Assembly (NCBI RefSeq): GCF_018531465.1 | Contig: NZ_JAHDTF010000046.1 | Coordinates: forward strand, 1 to 64,000 | Direction of reading: 5' to 3' | DNA from: Sphaerisporangium fuscum | Lineage (GTDB): Bacteria > Actinomycetota > Actinomycetes > Streptosporangiales > Streptosporangiaceae | DNA: 64,000 bases | Shown here: positions 33,713-41,727 of the stretch, in pieces | Layout: every line of letters begins with the position of its first letter | Numbering within the stretch: the first letter of the stretch is position 1 | Made by a program: the position numbers and the translations under genes | Notes under the pieces: model-generated | The model's input: the letters and a program-made list of their open reading frames with translations, nothing else | The model's database searches: none | What the model was told of the DNA's origin: nothing

Positions 33713-34432
33713 TCAGGCGGCGCCGGCTTCCGCCAGGTGGGCGTTGAGGGCCTTCCAGGCCTGCCAGGCCCTCGTGGCGCCGAACTGGGCGTTGAAGCGC
33801 AGGACGGCCCGCACGTCGTCGTGCGACGCGCCGGCGCCCAGCGCGCGGCCGGTGTGGATCCGGAACGTCTCGTCCAGCGTCTGGTAGTGCACGTCGATGC
33901 TCATGGTCACGAACGCGCGCTCCCGCACCGAGAGGGTGCCGGGGCCGTAGCCGGTCCGCATCCGGGACTGCAGCTCGAACCATTCGGTGAAGTGCGGGTC
34001 CAGCGCGAGGAGGTGGGCGCGGACCGGCTCGGGCAGGGGTGTGGGCGCGGCGCCGGGGCCGGTCAGCAGCAGCTCGGGGGCCAGCGGTTCGGCGTCCGGG
34101 CGGGGGAGGCCGTCCGCCGCCTCGATCTCGGCCAGCCGTTCGAGCGCGGCCAGCGCGGCGTGGTACCCGCTGTCGTACGAGATGAGGCGCAGCAGTGCGC
34201 GGATGTCGGCGGTCGACACCCCCCGGGCCATCCCCCCGCGTACGTGGATCTCGAACGGGAGGCCGAGGCTCTGCTGGCAGACGTCCGCCGTCACGGCCAG
34301 GAGGACCTTTTCACGGTCGCTCAGCTGGGGGAGCGCCCAGGCGTGCTCGACGGTGGCGACGGCCATCTGGGCGAAGACGGGGTCGAGGGCGATCACCCGG
34401 TCGCGGGGGGAGGCGCCGGTTGCGAGGGTCAT
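33713..34432 (-). CDS. Carboxymuconolactone-decarboxylase-fold protein (tandem), 239 aa
   Basis: Two CMD/AhpD-like halves. The first is 'LSDREKVLLAVTADVCQQSLGLPFEIHVRGGMARGVSTADIRALLRLISYDSGYHAAL' in pieces (about 38-97), the second 'SVRERAFVTMSIDVHYQTL' to 'DVRAVLRFNAQFGATRAW' (about 165-228). The peroxidase C-x-x-C motif of AhpD is absent in both halves; a His remains in the second. A decarboxylase, isomerase or non-catalytic role is therefore more likely. ATG 34432 has AAGGAG. It is divergent from a TetR gene across tandem operators. Confidence 0.85.
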   Translation of the reverse strand: MTLATGASPRDRVIALDPVFAQMAVATVEHAWALPQLSDREKVLLAVTADVCQQSLGLPFEIHVRGGMARGVSTADIRALLRLISYDSGYHAALAALERLAEIEAADGLPRPDAEPLAPELLLTGPGAAPTPLPEPVRAHLLALDPHFTEWFELQSRMRTGYGPGTLSVRERAFVTMSIDVHYQTLDETFRIHTGRALGAGASHDDVRAVLRFNAQFGATRAWQAWKALNAHLAEAGAA

Positions 34433-34452
34433 GGTGATTCTCCTTGTTCATA

Positions 34453-34478
34453 TGTAGCGCTACAGGCGTAGCGCTACG
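34453..34478. promoter_or_regulatory. Two tandem TetR operators (core GTAGCGCTAC)
   Basis: TGTAGCGCTACA (34453-34464) and CGTAGCGCTACG (34467-34478) are both perfect 12-bp palindromes whose centres are 14 bases apart. A third half-site, TGTAGC, follows. They sit midway between the CMD and TetR starts. Confidence 0.8.
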
Positions 34479-34517
34479 ACTGTAGCCCAATGTCGATCTC
34501 GATACAATGGCGCGGTC

Positions 34518-35150
34518 ATGGACACCACCCCGGCCCCCAGCGCCGCCACCCGCCGCCGGCCCAACGCCCGCGGGCAGGGCGAGCGGCTGCGTGAGGAGAT
34601 CGTCACGACGGCCGTGGGCATGCTCGACGAGCTCGCCGACGACGAGGCCCTGTCCCTGCGCGCCGTGGCCCGCGAGGTCTCGATCGCCGCGACCTCCGTC
34701 TACCTGCACTTCCCCGACCGCGACGCCCTGGTGCAGGCCGCCATGCGCCGCTGCCACGAGGAACTGGTGCGGACCGGGGACGCCGCCGAGGCCGCACACG
34801 AGGACCCGGCCGCGCGGCTACGCGCGCGCATCCTGGCGCAGGCCGCCTGGGCGGAGGCGCATCCGGGGCTCTACAAGGTGCTGCACGAGAGCAAGGTGCA
34901 CCGGCGGCTCGGCATGCCGTTCAAGGAGGTGCTGGTCGAGCGGACGACGACGGCGGTGCGGCGCTGCATGGACGCCGGCGCCGCCCCGCCCGGCGACGCC
35001 GCCACCGTCGCCATCGATTTGCGGGCCGCCGTCAACGGCATGCTGTCCCAGCGCATCAACGAGCCCGACCTGCGGTGGCCCCCCGCCGCCGAACAGATCG
35101 ACCGCTTCCTCACCAAACTCGTCGGTCTCACCCTGCCGACCGCCGACTAG
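34518..35150 (+). CDS. TetR-family repressor, 210 aa
   Basis: The helix-turn-helix is 'EALSLRAVAREVSIAATSVYLHFPDRDALVQAAM' (about 43-76); the C-terminal helices resemble the WHG/TetR_C type with 'LRARILAQAAWAEAHPGLYKVLHESKV'. ATG 34518 begins a Pro/Ala-rich arm. The tandem GTAGCGCTAC operators upstream and the divergent CMD gene point to local repression. Confidence 0.92.
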   Translation: MDTTPAPSAATRRRPNARGQGERLREEIVTTAVGMLDELADDEALSLRAVAREVSIAATSVYLHFPDRDALVQAAMRRCHEELVRTGDAAEAAHEDPAARLRARILAQAAWAEAHPGLYKVLHESKVHRRLGMPFKEVLVERTTTAVRRCMDAGAAPPGDAATVAIDLRAAVNGMLSQRINEPDLRWPPAAEQIDRFLTKLVGLTLPTAD

Positions 35151-35242
35151 CCCCGGATAAGGCCCTCTCAGACCTGGAAAAGGTCCTCGCCTCCGCGCCC
35201 TGGGGGCGCTCCGGCTCGGGCTGTTTTTCTGGGTGCTTCGCC

Positions 35243-35458
35243 CTACCGCACGTCAGCGCATGAGCGATGAGTGCGAAGGTGTGGATGGTGAAGCCGGATC
35301 TGGTCGTCGATCTCGGTGATGTCCTCGCCGTGGTCGCCGTCCGGGAACGAGGTGACGATGACGCGACCGTTGATCAGCTCCACCCGCAGATGATCAGGAG
35401 CCACCCGGTCGAGGACCTCGAAGTCCTCGACCGTGACGTCGGGCCGCCCGGTGGACAT
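35243..35458 (-). pseudogene. Truncated Uma2-family endonuclease gene, 71 aa left
   Basis: The reading from ATG 35458 begins MSTGRPDVTVEDFEVLDRVA and continues 'LRVELINGRVIVTSFPDGDHGEDITEI', the N-terminal strand pair of Uma2/PD-(D/E)XK proteins. The family is normally ~190 residues; this frame stops after 71 and none of the catalytic core follows in any frame. It is a broken remnant, of a kind that decays easily in actinomycetes. Confidence 0.65.
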
Positions 35459-35483
35459 GCGTTGAGAACAGGCCGATCGCGCG

Positions 35484-36245
35484 TCAGGAGTAGCTGTTCT
35501 CGCCCTGCGCCACATCTCGCCCGCCGTCCCACAGCTCGGTGACGTGGTAGGCGAAACGGTCGAAGAGGCCGTCGTCCTGGCGGCGTCTGAGGTGCAGCAT
35601 CGGGGCGTCGTGGCCGACCAGTCTCGCCAGATGGGGTGTGACCAGCATTTCGGTGTCGAATCTGAAGACGCTCATCGAGATGTGGTCGTCGCTGAACCTC
35701 GCTTCTATTCCGGGAACGGCCCGAAGTCGCTCCAGTTCCGAAAGGGTGATGCGAATTCGGGTGGAGACGGTCAACGGGACGCCCTCCACCTGCTCGCGGT
35801 GCCGCGTCACCTCGCTTTCGGGGTCGCCCACCAGGAAGCGGATCCGGCATCCCTGCTCGGCTTTCCGCTTGAGGACTTTCGCCAGGTTGGGATGCTCCAG
35901 CCAGAGGAAGTAATTGGTGTAACCGGCGAAGATCATTTCTTTGGCGGCTGAGCCCATCAAGCTCCGCCATATCGACTTCGGGCATGCCGAGCGATAGGGG
36001 TAAACGCTCAGGATCTCGCGGTCGGGGCCGGTTTTCACGGTGTTGCGAATCGCCTCTGGCCAGAGCATCGACGAATCAACTCCCAGGACCTCAGCGGCAG
36101 CCCACTGATGTCGTTGATGCGGAATCCGCGTCTCGTCCTGCACCCACCGTGCCACCGTTTTGACGTCCACACCGCAACGCTGTGCGAGGTCTCGGTCGGT
36201 GACCTTCGCGTCCTGCATGGCACGGCGCAGGAGGACATTGGCCAC
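35484..36245 (-). CDS. XRE-type regulator with DUF5919-like C-terminal domain, 253 aa
   Basis: The N-terminal helix-turn-helix is 'DAKVTDRDLAQRCGVDVKTVARWVQDETRIP' (about 13-43). The C-terminal ~170 residues match the DUF5919 pattern: 'PYRSACPKSIWRSLMGSAAKEMIFAGYTNYFLW', then 'GCRIRFLVGDPESE' and 'MLHLRRRQDDGLFDRFAYHVTELW'. The family occurs as solo regulators in actinomycetes; the role of the second domain is unknown. The DNA here is visibly less GC-rich than the surroundings. It is divergent from the ATP-binding protein gene. Confidence 0.8.
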   Translation of the reverse strand: MANVLLRRAMQDAKVTDRDLAQRCGVDVKTVARWVQDETRIPHQRHQWAAAEVLGVDSSMLWPEAIRNTVKTGPDREILSVYPYRSACPKSIWRSLMGSAAKEMIFAGYTNYFLWLEHPNLAKVLKRKAEQGCRIRFLVGDPESEVTRHREQVEGVPLTVSTRIRITLSELERLRAVPGIEARFSDDHISMSVFRFDTEMLVTPHLARLVGHDAPMLHLRRRQDDGLFDRFAYHVTELWDGGRDVAQGENSYS

Positions 36246-36417
36246 GGTACACCTCCGATCGGGAGGACGTGAGGGACGTTCCTGAGCCTAACGTCGGAAC
36301 GTCCGAGACGTCTCGTGAACGTGGTTGGTTCGTAACTCACCGCGATCGACGCTGGTCCCGACCGCACAATTCGATCCTCGAAATGCCCTATTTGGGATCG
36401 CTTTCGAGGTTCGTGGG

Positions 36418-36825
36418 ATGAAAGGCAAAGGCGTGACCGCCGGGACTCTGCCAGGCGTCATCGATCTTGTTGGTTCCCCCGAGTCCGTAGCTCGAGCGCG
36501 TGAGTTCATCAGAAGGAAACTGCGTGAGGACCACCCGGCCTTCGATGACGTGACGCTGCTGACCTCGGAGGTCGTCACGAATGCCGTGGTGCATTCGGAC
36601 TCCAGGTGTGGAGGGAAAGTCATCGTGGCGCTGGCCGACTGCCACGACTTCATTCACGTCGACGTCGTGGACGCCGGCGCCGAGACGACTCCATGCGTCA
36701 GGCAGGAGGATTTCACCGAAGGCGGGCGGGGGCTCATGCTCGTGGAAACACTTTCGAGCGCCTGGGGGACGTACGACCATCACAGAGGCCGGACGGTTTG
36801 GTTCCAGGTGAAATACAAGCGGTAG
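36418..36825 (+). CDS. RsbW/SpoIIAB-like ATP-binding protein, 135 aa
   Basis: Histidine-kinase-like ATPase fold without kinase domain. The N box is 'LTSEVVTNAVVHS', the G1 box 'VDVVDAGAETTP', and the G2 box 'GGRGLMLVETLSSAWGTY'. Such proteins are anti-sigma-factor or regulatory kinases, numerous in streptomycete-like genomes. The Glu and Asn of the N box are intact, so ATP binding is likely. ATG 36418 starts at the natural domain border; a TTG 93 bases upstream is open but unsupported. No anti-anti-sigma gene is adjacent. Confidence 0.85.
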   Translation: MKGKGVTAGTLPGVIDLVGSPESVARAREFIRRKLREDHPAFDDVTLLTSEVVTNAVVHSDSRCGGKVIVALADCHDFIHVDVVDAGAETTPCVRQEDFTEGGRGLMLVETLSSAWGTYDHHRGRTVWFQVKYKR

Positions 36826-36965
36826 GAGGGTGAAGGGTGCGGCCGTCAGGGGCCGGCCCGAAGCCTCGATGAAGCCGGGGCTCGTGGCGGCCTGTGACGA
36901 TCTTCGCTGCCGGGATGGCGGGTTGTGGCCGGGGTGAGGAGGGGCTCGGCGGAGCGGCTCGGGCG

Positions 36966-37008
36966 TTGACGCGATATGTCGTGACCTCTAACATCGAGTT
37001 ATATCGCG
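36966..37008 (+). promoter_or_regulatory. Promoter TTGACG-N17-TAACAT with flanking inverted repeats
   Basis: A -35 (36966-36971) and -10 (36989-36994) are separated by 17 bases. CGCGATAT (36970-36977) overlaps the -35 and its inverse ATATCGCG (37001-37008) lies past the -10. The arrangement suggests a repressor-controlled promoter of the hydrolase gene at 37052. Confidence 0.65.
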
Positions 37009-37051
37009 TTATAGGAGCGCGGTAAAGCTGTCTGAGCTGGAGAGTGGACTC

Positions 37052-37903
37052 GTGAAGGACGTCAGCGCATCGCACACCGCCGGTTCCGTCACCTCGCGGG
37101 ACGGGACCACGGTCGGTTATCTCCAGGTGGGGCGAGACGGGCCGGGCCTCGTACTCCTCCACGGCGGCATGGAGACGGCGGAGCACCACTTACAGCTGGC
37201 CGAACAGCTGGCGGGCGATTTCACCGTCTACCTTCCCGACCGCCGCGGGCGCGGCATGAGCGGCCCGTACGGGGAGGGCTACTGTCTGCGCAAAGAAGTC
37301 GAGGACGTCAAGGCGCTGCTCGACGAGACGGGTGCCGAAGTGGCCTTCGGCGTGAGCTCGGGGGCGATCATCTGCCTGCAGGCCGGCCTCGAACTGCCGG
37401 AGCTGCGCAAGATGGCGATCTACGAGCCGCCTCTTTCGATCAACGGCTCGTTCCCGGTGGACTGGCTGACGCCGTTCGACAAGAAGATCGCCGAAGGGGA
37501 TCGCCTGGAGGCGCTGGTCATCGCGACGAAGGCCACCCGGCAGTTCGGCCACACATTGCCCCGATGGCTGATCAGGACCATGGCGCGGATCATGCTGGGC
37601 GACATGGTGCGGCTCGTGCCGACGTTCCACTACGACGCGCGGCTCGTGGTCGAAACGCTGGACCAGTGGCGGCGCTACGAGGACGTCAAGGCCGACGTCC
37701 TGCTCATGGGCGGTGGCAGGAGCCCCGCCTACATGAAGACCGCTCTCGACGCTCTGGAGCAGGTCCTGCCGCACGTCGAACGCGTCGAGTTCCCCAAGCT
37801 CAACCAGGGCGGCTCCGGCAACCGGAACAGAGGGGGGAATCCCGCTCTCGTCGCCGGCACCATGCGTGAGTTCTTCGCACGGCCGGGCGCGCAGGGCCGC
37901 TGA
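37052..37903 (+). CDS. Alpha/beta hydrolase, 283 aa
   Basis: Alpha/beta hydrolase fold-1 enzyme. The oxyanion strand is 'LVLLHGGMETAEHH', followed by 'VYLPDRRGRGMSGPYG' typical of the fold; the nucleophile elbow is 'FGVSSGAIICLQ' (G-x-S-x-G). The conserved acid/His part is less clear: 'LNQGGSGNRNRGGNPA' stands where the catalytic His is expected and no histidine is seen there. It may therefore be inactive or use a different residue. GTG 37052 is preceded by GGAGAG. Promoter and inverted repeats are at 36966-37008; no regulator is adjacent. Confidence 0.8.
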   Translation: MKDVSASHTAGSVTSRDGTTVGYLQVGRDGPGLVLLHGGMETAEHHLQLAEQLAGDFTVYLPDRRGRGMSGPYGEGYCLRKEVEDVKALLDETGAEVAFGVSSGAIICLQAGLELPELRKMAIYEPPLSINGSFPVDWLTPFDKKIAEGDRLEALVIATKATRQFGHTLPRWLIRTMARIMLGDMVRLVPTFHYDARLVVETLDQWRRYEDVKADVLLMGGGRSPAYMKTALDALEQVLPHVERVEFPKLNQGGSGNRNRGGNPALVAGTMREFFARPGAQGR

Positions 37904-37926
37904 CGGAACCGTCGTTGCGTTCCGCG

Positions 37927-38526
37927 TCAGTGCGGCTCCGTGCTCCGGGCGAGGGACAGCAGCAGATGGTCGACCAGTGAGTCGACGTAGCCGGGGGTGA
38001 GTGGTCCCAGGCCGAACAGGACGCGGATGTACATCGGGGCCAAAATGTGGTCGAGGATCTCCATGCCGCCCGGTGGGCGTTCGCCGCGTTCGCGGGCCCG
38101 GTCGAGCATGCCCTGGAGCTGGCGCCCGCGTTCGGCGAGGAACTCGTCGCGTGCCCGGCCGCCCGCCTCGCCCGCGCTGGACAGGGCGATGACCAGGCGA
38201 AGGACGGCCAGCCCGTCGGGTCCTGTGACGTCGCGGGCGACGTTGGCCGCGTAGGTGCGCAGGTCCTCCTCCAGGCTCCCCGTGTCGGGGATGGGGGAGG
38301 TGGTGGTGAGCCAGGTGATCGCCACGTCCACGAGCAGGGCCTCGAGGGTGCCCCAGCGGCGGTAGATGCTCGTGTCGGCCACCCCGGCGCGTGCCGCGAC
38401 CTCGCCGACGGTGAAGTTGCCGTATCCCCGTTCCGCGACCAGGTCGGTGGCCGCCTGGTGCACCGCGGCACGGACGCGCGCGCTGCGCCCTCCGGGCCGC
38501 CGCGCCGGCTGTCGATCCTCTTCCAC
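37927..38526 (-). CDS. TetR-family repressor, 199 aa
   Basis: The helix-turn-helix is 'YGNFTVGEVAARAGVADTSIYRRWGTLEALLVD' (about 35-67), preceded by a basic Arg/Pro-rich arm. The C-terminal helices follow the TetR_C type with 'SLEEDLRTYAANVARDV'. GTG 38526 has AAGGTGG upstream. It is divergent from the hydrolase/TIGR03086 pair with two operator-like repeats in the gap, and most likely represses them. Confidence 0.92.
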   Translation of the reverse strand: MEEDRQPARRPGGRSARVRAAVHQAATDLVAERGYGNFTVGEVAARAGVADTSIYRRWGTLEALLVDVAITWLTTTSPIPDTGSLEEDLRTYAANVARDVTGPDGLAVLRLVIALSSAGEAGGRARDEFLAERGRQLQGMLDRARERGERPPGGMEILDHILAPMYIRVLFGLGPLTPGYVDSLVDHLLLSLARSTEPH

Positions 38527-38537
38527 GCTTCCACCTT

Positions 38538-38612
38538 AACGCAGCTCTGACTTGCGTTTGCTGATTCCATAACTGTACGGTCCTCCTAAACGCAGTCAAC
38601 AACTGCTTTAGG
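38538..38612. promoter_or_regulatory. Two operator-like inverted repeats for the TetR at 37927
   Basis: AACGCA (38538-38543) / TGCGTT (38553-38558) lies next to the TetR gene. CCTAAACGCAGT (38585-38596) / ACTGCTTTAGG (38602-38612) overlaps the ribosome binding site of the gene at 38620. Both share the core ACGCAG. Confidence 0.65.
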
Positions 38613-38619
38613 AGCGATC

Positions 38620-39840
38620 GTGGAGCCTCTGTTCTTCTCCGGCAACCCGCAGTTCTGGTACGAGACCCTGCGCACATTCGGGCACATCGCCTACGGTGGT
38701 GCCGACTTCGGCGAGGTCGTGGTGACCGCGCGGCGGATCACGGCCGGTGACTACGACAGCTGGCACGATGAGTGGCTGGCCACCGCCGACCGGGTGGCCG
38801 CCGAGGGGCGGACGGCCCTGGCCGCCGGGCACCGGATCAGCGCCCGGGACGCCTTCCTGCGCGCGTCGAACTACTACCGCTGCGCCGAGTTCTTCCTGCA
38901 CGGCGACGCCGCCGACGCGCGCATCCTGCACGCCTACGACGCCTCGGTCGCCTGCTTCCGGCAGGCCGCCGCGCTGTTCACCCCGGCCGTCGAGCCGGTG
39001 GAGATCCCGTACGAGGGTGGCGTCCTGCCCGGTTACCTTTACCGGGCGGATGACTCCGGCGCGCCGCGGCCGACCGTGGTGATGTGCAACGGGTTCGACG
39101 GCACGGTGGAAGAGATGCACTTCTTCGGCGCCGCCGCGGCCGTCGAACGCGGCTACACCGTGCTGTCCTTCGACGGCCCCGGCCAGCCGGGCACCCGCTA
39201 CCACCAGGGGCTGGTGTTCCGTCCCGACTGGGAGAACGTGGTCGGTCCCGTCCTGGACCACGCCCTGACCCGGCCCGAGGTCGATCCCACCCGGATCGCC
39301 CTGTTCGGCGCGAGCATGGGCGGCGTGCTCATGCCGCGCGCCGCGGCCTTCGACCATCGCGTCGCCGCCCTCATCACCCTGGACGGGATCTACGATCTGG
39401 GCGTCATCGCCACGTCGAGCATCCCGCTGCCCCGCGCCGAGGCCGAGCGGCGGCTGCGCGCCGACCAGGACCCCGAGCTGGATGCGATGCTGGAGGCGGC
39501 GATGGCCGCCGCTCCCATGATGCGCTGGGCCATGGAACACGGGATGTTCGCTCTGAACGTCGACACCCCGCGCGCGTTCGGCGCCGCCTATCTCGACTTC
39601 CACGTGCGCGACGGCGTCGCCGAGAAGATCACCTGTCCGACCCTGGTCTGCGCCGGGGCCGACGACGGGTTCTTCAAGGGCCAGCCCGAACTGCTGTACC
39701 AGCACCTGACCTGCCCCAAGACGCTGCTGGAGTTCACCGACGAGCATGGCTCCGACGCCCACTGCCAGTCCGGCATCCAGCGCCTGGCCTTCGCCCGCGT
39801 CTACGACTGGCTCGACGACGTCTTCGGCACGACCGCCTGA
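38620..39840 (+). CDS. FrsA/dipeptidyl-peptidase-like alpha/beta hydrolase, 406 aa
   Basis: A helical N-terminal region of ~115 residues ('ALAAGHRISARDAFLRASNYYRCAEFF') precedes an alpha/beta hydrolase core. This order is that of the FrsA-like and 2,6-dihydroxypseudooxynicotine-hydrolase-like esterases. The nucleophile elbow is 'LFGASMGGVL'; 'CNGFDGTVEEMHFF' is the oxyanion region; 'CAGADDGFF' provides the acid; the catalytic His is in 'HGSDAHCQSG'. GTG 38620. Eighteen bases before the TIGR03086 gene, so an operon; the divergent TetR probably controls it. Confidence 0.88.
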   Translation: MEPLFFSGNPQFWYETLRTFGHIAYGGADFGEVVVTARRITAGDYDSWHDEWLATADRVAAEGRTALAAGHRISARDAFLRASNYYRCAEFFLHGDAADARILHAYDASVACFRQAAALFTPAVEPVEIPYEGGVLPGYLYRADDSGAPRPTVVMCNGFDGTVEEMHFFGAAAAVERGYTVLSFDGPGQPGTRYHQGLVFRPDWENVVGPVLDHALTRPEVDPTRIALFGASMGGVLMPRAAAFDHRVAALITLDGIYDLGVIATSSIPLPRAEAERRLRADQDPELDAMLEAAMAAAPMMRWAMEHGMFALNVDTPRAFGAAYLDFHVRDGVAEKITCPTLVCAGADDGFFKGQPELLYQHLTCPKTLLEFTDEHGSDAHCQSGIQRLAFARVYDWLDDVFGTTA

Positions 39841-39858
39841 ATCTGCAAGGAGAACGAC

Positions 39859-40437
39859 ATGACCACCGTGATCGATCAGATCGACCGCGCTCTCGCCATG
39901 ACCACCGCCGTCGTCAAGGGCGTCACCGGCGACCTGCTCCCTGCCCCCACACCGTGCCCGGGATGGGACGTACGGACCGAGCTCAACCACCTGGTCGGCG
40001 GGATGCGGATCTTCGCCGCGGAGCTCGGGGGAACCGAGGCCGGCGGAGCCCATGAGGACGACTGGCTCGGCACCGACCCGCAGGCCGCCTACATCGCCGC
40101 CGCCGACCTCGATCACGCCGCCTGGCACCGCCCGGACGCCCTCCAGGGCACCGTGCGGCTGGGGTTCGGCGTCGTCCCCGCGCCGATGGCCGCGCTCATC
40201 CACCTCACCGAGGTCCTCGTCCACGGCGCCGACCTGGCGATCGCCACCCGGCAGGAGACGCTCATCGACGAGCAGGCCTGCGCGGACCTCCTGGAGATCA
40301 TGCGCGGCATGGACTTCGAGGCCTTCCGCCGCCCGGGGATGTTCGGCCCCGAGGTCGCGGCCCCGGCCGACGCCCCGGCCCATCGGCGGCTCCTGGCCTT
40401 CCTCGGCCGGGACCCGCGACCGGCCGCCCACTGCTGA
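39859..40437 (+). CDS. TIGR03086-family metal-binding protein (DinB/MDMPI-like), 192 aa
   Basis: Four-helix-bundle protein of the mycothiol-dependent maleylpyruvate-isomerase-N / DinB superfamily. Recognised segments are 'LPAPTPCPGWDVRTELNHLVGGMRIFA' (about 27-53) with the metal-binding His in 'LNHLVG', and 'ALIHLTEVLVHGADLAIAT' with two further His. Such proteins often act in thiol-dependent isomerisation or detoxification, which fits an actinomycete that makes mycothiol. ATG 39859 has AAGGAG. It follows the hydrolase gene. Confidence 0.9.
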   Translation: MTTVIDQIDRALAMTTAVVKGVTGDLLPAPTPCPGWDVRTELNHLVGGMRIFAAELGGTEAGGAHEDDWLGTDPQAAYIAAADLDHAAWHRPDALQGTVRLGFGVVPAPMAALIHLTEVLVHGADLAIATRQETLIDEQACADLLEIMRGMDFEAFRRPGMFGPEVAAPADAPAHRRLLAFLGRDPRPAAHC

Positions 40438-40517
40438 GCACCACGCCGCACGCGGTCCAGATCTATCGACGAACACGTCGCCAAGCACCATTGGCGGCCC
40501 GAAGCCGGACGGGTGTC

Positions 40518-40976
40518 TCAGCTGGGGAACAGGTGGGCGTTGACCTCGCGCACGCCGGGGGCCAGGGCGGGGATCTCGACCACTTCGACGCCGGCCTCGC
40601 GCAGCGTCTCGGCGCCGGTGCAGTCGACGAAGACGTCCGGCTCGCGCCAGGCGAACACCACGCGCCGGATGCCGGCGGCGATGATCAGCTCGGTGCAGGC
40701 GCGCGGGCGGGAGGCCCGTGTGGTGCACGGTTCCAGCGAGCTGTAGATGGTCGCGGACGCGAGCCGCGGATCGCCGGGGGCGACCTTGGCCAGGGCGGCC
40801 TCCTCGGCGTGGTCGTGCGGGTCGCCCTCCCGCGAGTATCCGGTGGCGAGCACCTCGCCGCCGGCGCCGACGATCACCGCGCCGACGGCGAACGCGGTGG
40901 TGGAGACCGGGCAGCGGCGCGCGAGCTCGATCGTCTCCTCCAGCCACCGCCGGTCGGCCGCGGTCGCCTCAGCCAC
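40518..40976 (-). CDS. RibD-type cytidine/pyrimidine deaminase, 152 aa
   Basis: Zinc deaminase. The motif 'DPHDHAEEAAL' gives His56-Ala-Glu58 and 'LEPCTTRASRPRACTELI' gives Cys84 and Cys94, with the ten-residue spacing of RibD deaminases. The protein lacks a reductase domain. GTG 40976 overlaps the end of the upstream reductase gene by eight bases; GGGGGAG precedes it. Together they supply both RibD activities as separate proteins; alternatively they act on a riboflavin-like or nucleoside-derived metabolite. Confidence 0.88.
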   Translation of the reverse strand: MAEATAADRRWLEETIELARRCPVSTTAFAVGAVIVGAGGEVLATGYSREGDPHDHAEEAALAKVAPGDPRLASATIYSSLEPCTTRASRPRACTELIIAAGIRRVVFAWREPDVFVDCTGAETLREAGVEVVEIPALAPGVREVNAHLFPS

Positions 40977-41673
40977 CGGGGGTCTCCCCCTCGTGGCCGG
41001 ACGGCGTGAGGTACCGCAGGAGGACCACCTCGCCGATCCGCCGGGTCTCGGCGAGGCGGAGAGGGTTGTCCGGGCCGTACGGGAAGGCGCCGTCGCCGAC
41101 GAAACGCGGGGCGCCGGAGTCGCCCACGAAGAACGGGGCGACGACCAGGTGGAGCTCGTCGACCAGCCCGGAGGTGAGGAAGAGGGTGTGGACGCCGGTG
41201 CCGCCCTCGACCATGAGCCGTCGCACGCCGCGAGCGGACAGGTCGGCGAGCACGCCGGGAAGGTCGAGCGGGTCGCCCGCGTCGGCGATCGTCGCCACGC
41301 CGCCGAGCCGCTCGCGGGTCTTGGGCAGGCCCGGACCCGTGACGTAGACGATCTTCTCGACGTCGCCGAGGGTGAAGAAACGGGCCGCCGGGTCGAGGTC
41401 GCCGTTGCCGGTCAGCGTGACCTTGAGCGGCGTCTCGCCGAGCCCCTGCCGGAGGCGTTCGGCGCGGCGGGCGGCGGAGCGGACCAGCAGCCGAGGGTCG
41501 TCCCTGCGGACGGTCTCGGCGCCGACCAGGATCGCGTCACAGCCGGCGCGCACCTCGTCGACCCGGTCGAAGTCGGCGTCGTTCGACAGGGCGAGCGGAC
41601 GGTCGGAGCGATCGTCGATGTAGCCGTCGATCGACGTCGCGACCGACAGCAGAACGTACGGACGATGGGGCAC
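40969..41673 (-). CDS. RibD C-terminal (pyrimidine/dihydrofolate-type) reductase, 234 aa
   Basis: NADPH-dependent reductase of the RibD_C/DHFR-like fold. Visible are 'LLSVATSIDGYIDD' at the start, 'CDAILVGAETVRRDDPRLL' (about 47-65) and 'RRLMVEGGTGVHTLFLTSGLVDEL', all typical of the family. The GTG at 41673 is chosen because GGAGG sits five bases before it and it gives the usual length; ATGs at 41685, 41700 and 41703 are weaker. It overlaps the deaminase gene by eight bases, a split and reversed counterpart of a bifunctional RibD. Confidence 0.88.
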   Translation of the reverse strand: MPHRPYVLLSVATSIDGYIDDRSDRPLALSNDADFDRVDEVRAGCDAILVGAETVRRDDPRLLVRSAARRAERLRQGLGETPLKVTLTGNGDLDPAARFFTLGDVEKIVYVTGPGLPKTRERLGGVATIADAGDPLDLPGVLADLSARGVRRLMVEGGTGVHTLFLTSGLVDELHLVVAPFFVGDSGAPRFVGDGAFPYGPDNPLRLAETRRIGEVVLLRYLTPSGHEGETPGG

Positions 41674-41727
41674 CGGAACCTCCATGACGAAGGTCTTCAT
41701 CATGGACCCGAGCCGGTGATATGCCGA

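Noticed and set aside
35160..35240. Rho-independent terminator after the TetR gene at 34518
   Set aside because: GCGCC-CTGGG-GGCGC is a short stem and the T-run comes about 16 bases later; too weak to list.
40438..40517. Terminator between convergent TIGR03086 and deaminase genes
   Set aside because: No stable stem with complementary arms was found in the 80 bases.
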